A stretch of 64,000 bases of DNA, from positions 37,107,001 through 37,171,000 of the forward strand of contig NC_092568.1 of NCBI RefSeq assembly GCF_037975245.1, read 5' to 3'. Within the stretch, counting starts at the first letter, position 1. Each line of letters starts with the position of its first letter. The notes below the pieces were generated by a model. That model searched no databases. It was not told where the DNA came from and worked only from the letters and a program-made list of their open reading frames with translations. The stretch is from Apostichopus japonicus. Its lineage: Eukaryota > Echinodermata > Holothuroidea > Aspidochirotida > Stichopodidae. Below, in pieces: positions 36,101 to 48,100 of this stretch. The translations under genes and the position numbers were made by a program.

Positions 36101-39100
36101 CTTAGCAAAATCCTGATGAAAAAAAAAATAATAAATAAACAGCGAAGATTAAAGACAAATGATAACATTGCGAAGGGAAGATTGTATTTTCTTTAAGTAA
36201 GTCATTCCGTGAACTCCCTGAATATATGTAATAACGTATGATGTCAAAGGTCATTTCAAAATGTACATCCAAACAGCAACTGATGCTCTCATAAGGTGAA
36301 ATCTTTCAGTCTCCATAGAGCACTGTCAACCAATCAAATGGAAGAACAAGATTTGAATCATATCATCGTCAAGAATATATGCTCAAGTAACTTTCAGATT
36401 ATTTCACTCCATGATTCATTACTGGAAAGCACTTTAAGTCAACCTTCAATATCTTTTCTTTTTAGCCTTCTAACAATTTTGTTTCTTCCCAAGGCTTGAC
36501 ACTTCATTCTTCACAGAGATTAAAATGAAGATTTAATACCTCAGGCAGAAACTCATCACAAAGTTCTGTCAAATCATCTAATCTATTTGTGTCTTTCTGT
36601 TGATGATTTGCTTATACAAAATCACCAGCAGAACAAAGCATGCTATTGGTTTAGAAAGATGCGCATCTTCCAAAATTTGACCAATCAAAACAGGTAATCC
36701 AGAAGTAGCTTCAATTCCTTTAAAACAATCAAACTTTCCTCACCTGTATGACTTCCTTGAGGTCTTCTCTCTCGTAAAGTCTCTTGACGTACTGAATAGC
36801 CTGGGAACGGACCTCGGTTCTCTCGTGATACGTGAGCTCCAACAGTTCCTGGAGGTATCGTATGATCATGGATGGCCGCTTCAGTATCAACTCTCTCAAT
36901 GCATGCATTCCAGCATAGAAATGAACCTGGGATGGTGGGATGGTGAGAAAATGCAAAGGTCAAACATGAAATAAGCAAAATACAAAATGATAATTCTTCT
37001 TGAATTTTGAAAGGAGTGATATTGCATTTTAGTCAGACAGAAGCCGCTCGTAATCAAACGTAAGGTTGTGCCAGGCTATCAGAAACGGGTCAATCCTTGT
37101 CATGTTTTCATCAGTACCTTGAATACAATTAGTAGATGGGTCTAGTAAGGGAAGGCTAGGACTATTACAAATAGTTTGACAATTTTCAAAAATGCATTTG
37201 TCAACAGTTGATATTAACAACTTTCAATTGCAATACGTCTCTGATTTATTGTAAATCTCTCCCCGCAAGCCAAAGCAAAAATTAACTCTTAAGCATTATT
37301 TTTAACTTTTTTAACTGAAGTATAACAAATTACCCCCTAAAGAAATCATTTGCACTTGCTTCAAACTTGAGCTTGTGGCTATAGCTACAATATAGCTAGA
37401 AACTTCTGAAAATGCTGTACTGCAGGTTCAATATCCTCCACCTATTTCCAAAAGTTGAGGATGGGTAAAAACTAAGAAAATTATGATTCATAATGAGTAA
37501 GCCTGCTCTGAGAACAACAGAAGAGGAAGTATAGAAGTGTCACTGTTGGCGACCAATTTTGGAATTTCTAGCATTTTGGCAAGGACACCGATAACTTTCA
37601 ATAAGAGGATGGATGAAGGACCACAGCAGGTAACTCCACTGGCCCTGCTTTTCAAACTCATCTTGTAACTTTCACTTGACCTACATAACATATCAATTTA
37701 TGAAGTCGATGCAGAACACACATGATCTTCTGATTCATACTCACTTCATCCTCACAAAATGATCGAATGACTTTGATGGATTCTGGAGTATGAACAGGCG
37801 ACTCCATAACCAGCCGGTAGAAGAGGCTATGAACAAAAAATCAGAAAAGATGAGGATTAATTGGATGCGGTTCGGCCCGGCTTGAAAGGCAAACATCACA
37901 GATGTTATCTATTAATTTGATACTGTATGAGGGTCCATGGCTATAGAAGGATTCCAAATATATTGAATCCTTTCAAATTGGCTCTCAGGGGGTTGGACGG
38001 AGGACCATTTATGAAAAAAATTATCCAAATATTTTTTTAAGTATGCTGCATTTACATAGAGCTATCTGTTAATGAACAGTCTGATATTTATTGTTTCTCC
38101 TCCTTCTCCCACCTCTCCCACCCTCTCCCCACCACCACCACCAAAAAAAATTATCCGGGAAAAAAGTTGACAGGAGTTGCCATAATTATATCCAGATGGT
38201 CCACTACTACACCAACAACCCAACCCATAAATAGGCCTTTGACAGCACTTACCCATCTCTTTGATCCGCTCTCTTCTGCAGACTACCGAGAAATGAACAC
38301 AGTAGATCGTTGTAACAGTTTTCCTCCATATCTTGAATCTGTAGCATGTAACCTTGACTCTTACTGTACTCCTGGTAAAGCCACGATACAGCTAAATCTA
38401 TGTTGCCACGGAGATCCTCCATTAGATACTGCATCAAAGCTGCAGGGGCAGAAAACACACAGAAATGTGTCACAGTGTAAAAAGAGTGGGTGGGTGGGAT
38501 GACCTTCTCACCCACAGTAGTGACACATTTCCCACTTTCAATAAGCCTAGGTTTTGTACTTTTGAAGTTTTGACCGTTTACACATATGGGCACCACACTT
38601 GATGGCCAAAAGGAGTGGAAAAAGCAATAAATATGACCTCTTGTATTTGAAATATTCATAACAGATCCATACAAACAGACATGCTGATCCTTGGTTGGCA
38701 TGGTGATCCTATATCAGTTAAACTGTTGAAATATCATCATGCATTAAATATGTATGTTCAACTAACTTTAAAGGAAGCCAATGAGTTCCCATACAGTGAT
38801 ATGGTCACCAATCAATCGTCCCACTGAATGATATAAGGTAGTACAAAAGGCTTCATACAAAATACATACACACAAACATTCACACACAAGCATACACAGA
38901 AACATGAAAAATACATTTAATACTACCTTACACTAATTACAAAGGCAAAGAACCTTACACTGGTTACATCTCAATGTAAAGGCGACTAAAGATATATACG
39001 GTAAATTGGCACAAATTATCTTCATTTTTTTCTGAAAATGAACCAAACTATTCAGTAAGACAAAATTTCAGGGAAATATAGTAAAGGTATCTAGCACCTT

Positions 39101-42100
39101 GCAGAAAAATAGAGGCAAACTATACACCAGTTGAGTAACTTTTGATCCATCTCCTTGTACCCCCATTACCTCTATCTTCCCTCTATCACACCCAACCAAA
39201 CATCATCAACGCTGGATTCTTGGATTCACTTCTCCTTGATCAACTCCCACCCACCCCCCTCCTCCCCTGACACCAGATTCTCTTTCCTCCAAATTTATCT
39301 CCATTTCTCACATACCTTGGACGCTGTTTCCCCCAAACTGTGCGGCCAGACCGGACAATATTTTGATTCTCTTGGCAGCGGCTCCTCCACTCTGAGCATA
39401 TTCTGAAAACCGAATAACAAAAAATTTTGAATACTGCATTTTAACGTTTCCTCTCCTCTACAAATTATGAATGGTTTGTCAGTCTAGAGAAATGTAAATA
39501 CTTAATATTGAGGTTGTCCTTTAATAGCTACCTATGGTTACATAAATAAGTCTTGTGTTTTTTGTCAGTCTGGCGATCCTAAAAAGAAAAAGGATTCTGT
39601 TCAAAGGGTCAACTTGGTGACACGATAAAATCTCAGGTTTGACTTACTTTTAGACTTGATGATCCTGTTGATACAAGACAGGAATGCCGCATCACTGACT
39701 GAAGTTTCTAAAGGTAGAGTTACGTCCGTGAGCTTGAATTTTGTGATTCTTCTCGGTCCGGTAGGTATGATAACTGGCGTCTGACGCAAGGGCTTTCTGG
39801 TCGTCGATACTTCTGATGCTTGTTGCCCTGCAAAGATTGATAAATAAACAGAAATGATTTCTATTTTATTGGACAAGAGTTGGATTTTTTTTTTTTTTAA
39901 ATACCCAATACCTTGCTGAGATGGAGTGCTCCAACAACATTGTCCCTGGTTCTAACTACTATTAAAAATTCCCTATTGCGAACTGGATGTCAACTTATTC
40001 TTGGTTTATCGAATCTGATTCGCTGACACCAGTCACATGATTAATATAGCATGGCCTGCTGGTGATAGGAAGAATTTTAATATTCACTCATAAATGTAAC
40101 TCTTTTTTATTTTTACTGCATGTGATTGTTAACTTAAATAAACCACTTTCACAATTTCTGGTCAAAAGTTATTATACTTACAAACAAGGACAGCCTTTTT
40201 GGCAAAAATAGCAACACAGACGACATTTTCCAAATTTAACTGACAAAGATACACAGATAACTAACTAAACAAAATTACTGCAATTGTAAGACCTGGATTA
40301 TTTTCTGCACGTCCAGATGTGAACAGAAACGGAATTATAACATTCCCTAGGCCTTACCACTTTTGTAATGTGAAACACAGTATTGGAAAAAGCTGTCCAG
40401 AAGGTGACTTCAATACCTAAAGATACTGTATTTGTTATAAATGGAGCTTTAAAAGCAATTCCTACATAAAGATCTTGAGATATTGATACTTGAAATTGTA
40501 ACAGTGTGTACCATCAGTCAACTTGAAGCAAACAGGTGTGATGTAATAGTTGCATGCTGAGGACAAACTGTTTTGTATTACTTCAACTTAGATATGATGT
40601 AATTTAGCAAACCAGAAAGCCAGTGGGCTTATTGTGATTCCTTGCCAATTGAGATTATAATCCCAAGCTTTCTTCATTGTTGATTAAATTGATCAGCAAG
40701 GTTCTTTCACTGACTGTGGACCTAAAAACCCAAAATCAATATTGTTCTTCTACTCGGTGTGGCGCATCTATGTACCAAGTATGACTTCAATCCAACTTGC
40801 CATTGTTGAGTTATCGTGTTTAGGAGCCAAGGGCATCACAGACACACACACATATACACGCAATCACCATCGCATAGATTCCTTGAGCCTTCGGCAAGGA
40901 ATCAAAAAAAGAGATGGATTGTACTCACCTCCTACCACTGGTATTCCTCCTTTGACGGTGCTGCTCTCAGGTTCCACAGAAGCAGCAGGGACTGCTTTGT
41001 CTTCTTCTTCCTCCTGCTCTAGCACCTTCAGGGCCTAAGAATTAAAAAGAAACTTTGTTTGCAACTTTGTTGGGGAAGTGGGGGTGGGGTGGGGGGAGGG
41101 AGGGAGTGAAACTATTTGAGGATGATTGCAAATCCATTTTTAGACATAACGATGAACACTGCACAATATAATACTTCAGAAGGTATAGTCTTCTCAAATT
41201 TATCACGTTTAGTGCTTGGTAAGCCAATGACAGAACAAACACATTGTCTTGCTTTGTCTATGTTTAGGAAGGTAACAGCAAAGTGAAAAGAGGCAGAGGT
41301 ATGGAAAGGGAAGATACTGAGGTAGGGTAGTACCTTCCCTTTCCTTACCCTACCTTAGTACCTTTCCTTACCCTACCTTTGTACCTTCCGTTTCCTTACC
41401 CTACCTTGTTATTTTCCCTTTCCTTTTCCTACCTCAGTACCTTTTCTTTCCTTTCTTTCCCTGCCTCAACCTATCTAAGTACCCACCCTAAGGTATGGTA
41501 AGAAAAGGAAAGGAAACAACAATGCATGCAGATGACAGGGGCAACCCTAAATTTTTATTCCTTATGTTCATTTAAGAAACTATGTGACCTTTTCTTCATT
41601 TTGTATTTGTTCTTAACTTCTGCCCTTCTGTCCAACCATCCGTCCACCGAAGAGGATGATCATGCTAGGATCACATTCTCAAACTTTATATCAAAGAATT
41701 TCTTAGAAATACTGTCAATGACAGGATGTATCAATCCTTTAACATGCTTTTCTTCCTGTAACAATCTCGACAAAAGTCACCATACCTCTTCGTTCTTTGG
41801 TTTGATTCCCACAGCTGAAAACTGATTCGCCATCATCCGAGCTAGATGCTTGACTTGGCTGTCTGTCCCCGCGGCTGCTATCGGTGTGTAAGCTGACTGG
41901 AACTGAGGGGGCATCATATCCGGTAGAGAAACCTGGATGAAGAACAAAACACCGATGATTTCAAAGAGCGGTTGAGATGGGTGAAATGTAAAACATGGAG
42001 TGATAGAAGAGGCAGGCAGGTAGCAGAAACAGTGACATGAATGTTGATGTATCAATGTAGGGTTGAGAAGGAGAGAGAGAGAGTGTTACTGGAGGAGAAC

Positions 42101-45100
42101 TAGTGACAGATATTTAAATAGAGACACATGGAATGTCTGATATCTCACATTAGGGTTGAAGTATAGTGAACGAAAATGGCGAGGCGTACCAGAGGCACAT
42201 AATGAATACAGTAAAACTGAATGTCTGATATAGAACTGAGAAACTAAATAATAAAAAATAAAAAAGAGCAAGCATTAATAGCCTCTTTTTGAATTATCCC
42301 AATCCTTCCCCTTCCTACCGATTCTCATCACCCCCAATTCAGGGATGAGCCTGGGGTAAAAAAAATATCACAGAACTTTGCAAAAAATGCGGTATAGGCT
42401 CCAGTTTGCGTATGCCACAGTGTATTAGGATAATAGTTTTTGTCCCCAAGGTAGAAAAGAAATCACGGATATTCCGCGAATTCGCGGAAAAAGCTCATGC
42501 CTGCTCATTCCAATGGTGCAGTCAAAACAATGTTCTACATACCATACTAATGAGTACCAGGTTGGCTACATTTTCTCCATTCTCCAGCAGCGGCCTCAGT
42601 TCCTCTGCCAGTAAATCAACTGCCGTCGTTTTCACAGTTCTCTTGACGCTGGTCGACTTATCCGCTTTGTTATCTGCGCCTTCGTCATCCTCCTCCGGCA
42701 ATAGTTGCTTCTCCTGCTTGAATAATTCACCGTGGTCACATTGTCAAATTTATCTCTTAATATCAGTATTACTTTTCTTCTAACTATAATTCCATTGAAC
42801 TTCCTCATAGCAACATAAACTTTTAAAGAACTTTGAGATATTGTTGGCTTTTGTCATTATTTTGCAATATTTTCACTGCACTGAATAGAACAATACTGTG
42901 ACTAACTTTTTTTTTATCACAACTTCTTCCTTGCAAATCTGCAATGAACACCTTCTGTCAGCATTATTATAACAGTGAACTGTACCAAAATTGTTAGCCT
43001 TTTTTGTCCATTTAAACTTCAAAACAGAATCACTTGAGTATACAATGAGATGCCAAATTTTAAACAAAATCTCCAGAATATAGCTAACTTCATATCAGCA
43101 GGGTTCTATGATTCATGATCTCAACATTTCAACTTTCATCAACAAAACAAGACTGACCTTCTTCTGTTTCTTCTTTCCTCTGTCGTTCTTATCCTCTTCA
43201 TCTGGTCGAGATCTTTTCAAGTTCTCTGCTGCCTTCGGTAGATGCTTCTTAATCTGTTCGTAGAGGTAACAAAGACTTTTAATTTAAGGAAGTGTTCCTG
43301 ACACTGTCGCGTAAGACTTGACAATCGACCATCCTAATCAGGATTTTCAGATGACATTACGGGGAATAATATAAAGTTCAAAATTTGTGTAGCAGTTTGG
43401 AAGCCTTCGAATTTTGTCTCTTTCTTGGCTATTAATATTTCATAACAATGCAGTTTCAAAGAGAGAAAAAACTGTTAGCAAAATTGCTTATCTACTCCAA
43501 AATGCCTGTGTGGGTAAATGTTAAAGTGTTAAAGTTAGAGGCCTAACCATGTGATGCTAGCAGGATCTTTGTCAGAGTCTAACTCTGCAGTTTTATCAGC
43601 TTAATAAGCTAACTATTGTGACTAGTTGCATCAAATCAATGCTCTATGGTAATACAAACATAGGTGTTCTGAGATTGAAAGCTTATCGAGATATCCATAT
43701 TTTGACTTCTGCTGACCTTTGACACCATAAAAATATTATGGGTCTTGTAATCACTATGGGAAAGTTGTACATCGAACGTGACATTTGTCACCATTCCTCC
43801 ACTCCAGATATATAGGTTTACAAGTTCTCTTTCCAGGTTTTGACCACTTCTAAACTCAAACTGTGGAGTGATAGCTCAGTGGTTAACGCCTGTGCCTTCC
43901 AATCATAAGGTCCCGAGTTCGAGTCACTCCAAGATTAATGTATGTCGTCCAGTTACAGAGTTGTTGATAATTAACAATTCATAATCATGGATGTTAAATA
44001 TGAATGTAAGAGACTGACATCGGTCAGCTTGTGGCTTTGATAAGCCAATGAGGCTTCTTTGCGAGTTCCTGCTTGCAGGAGGATCTAAAATATATAGATA
44101 CATACATACAAATGGGATTTACCCTTTAATCAAACCCTGCAAACTTGGTCCATTGCCTGAGACCTCAAGATGGGAGTACTGCACAAATGGCCACTTATTT
44201 TCTTTAATTAGTTTATGCTCTATTCAAAGTGTGCTTTACGGTTCAATCTCTGTCGGCGTTCGTCGCAACCCTCAAGTTTTAAGAAAGAACCCATCAGAGG
44301 TTTACCACATGTAACTAAGATTTCTTCTAGATTTTATGATCTAAAGGAACAATTTCATTCAAATGGGATCTGGTTCCTGAAGTATTGACTGGTATTGATT
44401 GGTAATTGACTGGTATTGATATTGATAATTATTTTCCTTCCAGAGAAAATTTTTATCATTTATAACAACACAAACCTCAGCGTCGGGAGTTCCAAGGTCA
44501 GCTAAGAGAGTGGAGACATTGGATACAACTTCCAAGGCCCCGGGATGTTTCAAGAGGATCAGTAACTGCATCTGTTGGGCAAGAGAATGCAAACATACTG
44601 TTATGTGATGCTATGATAGTCTGACACACAAACTCGCTCAAGTCGCTAATTGTATTTTGTAATTAAAAGTCAGTAGTTAAAAGACAAGTTTACACAGCAG
44701 GTAGTGGACATTTGCTTTTGCCTTTGTGAACAGCCACAACTCTCCGCACATAAGATTGTTACGCATAAAATGTATTTAGCTTGGTAACATACTGTTTGAG
44801 AACTTATTTCATATCCAATCAAATTTCTTGACTCACCTTCATATGCTTCCTGACACTGCTGACTTGAGATTTGGCAAGAGTAGGAGGTAGATTGACTGGA
44901 ATTGAAATGAGAAAAGATAAGAACAGTTTGACCTTTGTTTTACCACACTTTCTTTTCTTTTTTGGAGGTGGGGAGAAGGGAGGAGGTTGGAACATCTTTT
45001 CTATAAATAAATGACAAATGAAACACAAATTCTTGGTTTGCTTGCTACTTGAATTCAGGTTCGATACTCACCATGGAGGGTCTCAAATGATTGTATCACC

Positions 45101-48100
45101 TTTGGCATATAGCCTGGTCTCTGTCGAGCTATGTTGGACAACGATCCAAGACAGGCCATCAGGTTAACACTGCCAAACGGGAAATGGAAAAGGAAGGCAT
45201 TGAACATTAACAGCAGAGCAGACTGACCGACAGATGTTCAACACACACACACACACATACACACAATGGTATCACTCAAGATAGATTACTGAGACTTAAC
45301 ATAAAGCAAGTGTTAAATCTGGTGGGAAATGTTTTCAGCTGATGAACATCACAGAGGACTAAAGGGTCCAATTACAAATTCCCAGAGACGAGACAGTTGC
45401 TTGCATTTTTCAAAGATGTAATTTAATAAACAAGCATAATGAGGATCATTTATACATCAAAGGTCTTATTTTATGTGTAAAATGGGAGGAACTAAACCTT
45501 GTTTGAGATTTAATTTGCCCATGCTATGAATTTATAAAAGCAGCAAACTAATGAAACCTCTCAACTACATTTGCTTTGATTTATTTTTAAGTACGTCACC
45601 AAATGTCTGTTAAAGGGACAAAGAATATGTTCTCACACTTCATACTATGATTGTTGCATATGTTGTTGTGTTTTTTGTAATTCTTGCAGTTGAATGCCAC
45701 CCTCATGTGTTCATTATATATTGAGAGAAATAATAAACTGTATATCTACTGTAACAAGCCTGTGTAGGCAACATATAAAAGTTAGAGGGCCAACTATAAC
45801 TAACTTCATTTTATTTCTCGTCCATGGAGCTAGGGGATTTCTTTGTGCATTCAAGCTCATGGCTCATAAAAATAATTTATCTTATCCATTATTAATATTA
45901 ATATTAATATTATTGTAGTTTTTCTCACCTTGTTATACTAGGTGTAATAAGGAGGCTTCTCAGAGCTTCACACAGCACTTTGCTCTCGGATTGCACTTCA
46001 CCTTTCTTGATCAATGGGTGGTCGTCGCTCACCTTAAAAAAGTACAAAATACACAATTATTACAACAAGTCTTTGGTTATCATTAGCTTAAAAATTATGT
46101 TATGTAATAGACAACTTTTATTTTAATATCAAGGGATAACTGGAATATTGACAAGGAAATTGGCTGTTTATCATGACTGCAGGATGTTAGCATGATGCTG
46201 TATAACTTTGTGGATCTGAGGACTTTGTTGAGGTTACTGAATCAAGACATAAACTTTCTCTTTTTCAAAATATGATCTCTCCTCATAAATGATGGGTTCA
46301 AGAAAAATGAAATAAAAGAAAACATAAACCTATTAACAACTTTCAGCATCATATGGCACATCTTTTCCAGTTTCCCAATATGAAATGGTCACATTAAATG
46401 ATGGCTGTAAGAATTATTTTTACAAAAATTTTTTTTTTAAATTACAGTTTGTGACATATTATTCGAAAACAGTTTCCTCTTTCTCCTGCTTTTATGAAAT
46501 ATTGTTTGATATGTTAATCCACAAATGAATAAAAAATATATAAAAAATTCATATATATATATATATATATTATTGAGAGAGCGTTATGGTCAAGTTGTTA
46601 AGACAGTGGACTTGTGATCTAATGATTGCAGGTTCAAGTCCTGTCTATATCATTGCGTTGTGTCCTTGGGCAAGGCACTTTATCTTCATTGCCTCTCTTC
46701 AGCCAGGTGTGTAAATGGGGACCTGTGAGATAAACTGTCAGTTGGGCGCTGTTTAGGTGCCTTGTGGAGGGATTGTCTCTATGTCTGACAGGTTATCATT
46801 TACCAGGGTAATATTGTTATGCACCTTGGGCATCGTTATGGGTGGATATGTCTGCACTTTATAAATCCTCAATATTATGTTATATATAATAGTTTACCTG
46901 ATCTAACGAAAAGTCATTCTCATTTCTTTTGCTGACTTCAGAGTCCGACGTCTTCTCTGAAAAGGCTATGACCAGTGATTCTGCAAATTTGATAGCGTGA
47001 GTACGAATTCTGTCGCAAAGAGAAAAGAGAGGAAGGTACATAATCCATGAGAAGTGGCCGTCCATTAAAACAATTCACATCACAATACATAGTCTTTTTG
47101 AGCTGTTGTTATTCATTCAGACCAAATAAGGAGAATTACCTGGATATTTTTAATGACCATAAATCTTCAGTGCATTCTGTTGCTATATTAAACTCACTTT
47201 AAGTATTGAATGCTGCTGCTAGGGTACTATTCCTTTTAGTTTAGTACTTCCCACAGGTAAGGAATATAAGAAAACTGGCTTATTCAAAGACTTTTCTGTT
47301 CATTGAGTGTTCAGATAATTAAGAGGTGTGACATTGTCACAACCATCTGCTCCTGGAACTGCCACACAACATCCCCATCCAAGATGTACCCCAGCATCAT
47401 CCCTGTGTACCACAGTATCATCACTGTGTACCCCAGCATCATCACTGTGTACCACAGTATCATCACTGTGTACCCCAGCATCATCACTGTGTACCTCAGC
47501 ATCATCACTGTGTACACTAGCATCATCACTGTGTACCCCAGCATCATCACTGTGTACACTAGCATCATCACTGTGTACCCCAGCATCATCACTGTGTACC
47601 ACAGTATCATCACTGTGTACCCCAGCATCATCACTGTGTACCTCAGCATCATCACTGTGTACACTAGCATCATCACTGTGTACCCCAGCATCATCACTGT
47701 GTACCACAGTATCATCACTGTGTACCCCAGCATCATCACTGTGTACCACAGTATCATCACTGTGTACCCCAGCATCATCACTGTGTACCCCAGCATCATC
47801 ACTGTGTACACTAGCATCATCACTGTGTACCCCAGCATCATCACTGTGTACCACAGTATCATCACTGTGTACCCCAGCATCATCACTGTGTACCACAGTA
47901 TCATCACTGTGTACCCCAGCATCATCACTGTGTACCCCAGCATCATCAGTGCAGCTATGGTGAACAAAATTGCTTCCAAAGCACTGAAAGAACAGAACTA
48001 ATCACCAATTCCCAATTCAAAAACCAGAAATACCAAATCCACATAAGACTCAACTCAAAACCACTGCATAGCAACAATTTTGAATAGGTCAAGACAATCT

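Noticed and set aside
43863-43935. Functional tRNA gene
   Set aside because: A and B boxes are visible but the acceptor stem does not pair and a shared SINE tail follows, so it is a SINE head.
47300-48001. Four overlapping 198-232 residue open frames on both strands, looking like repetitive proteins
   Set aside because: They arise because a 21-bp unit lacks stops in several frames. The array lies inside a symplekin intron with no splice or start support.
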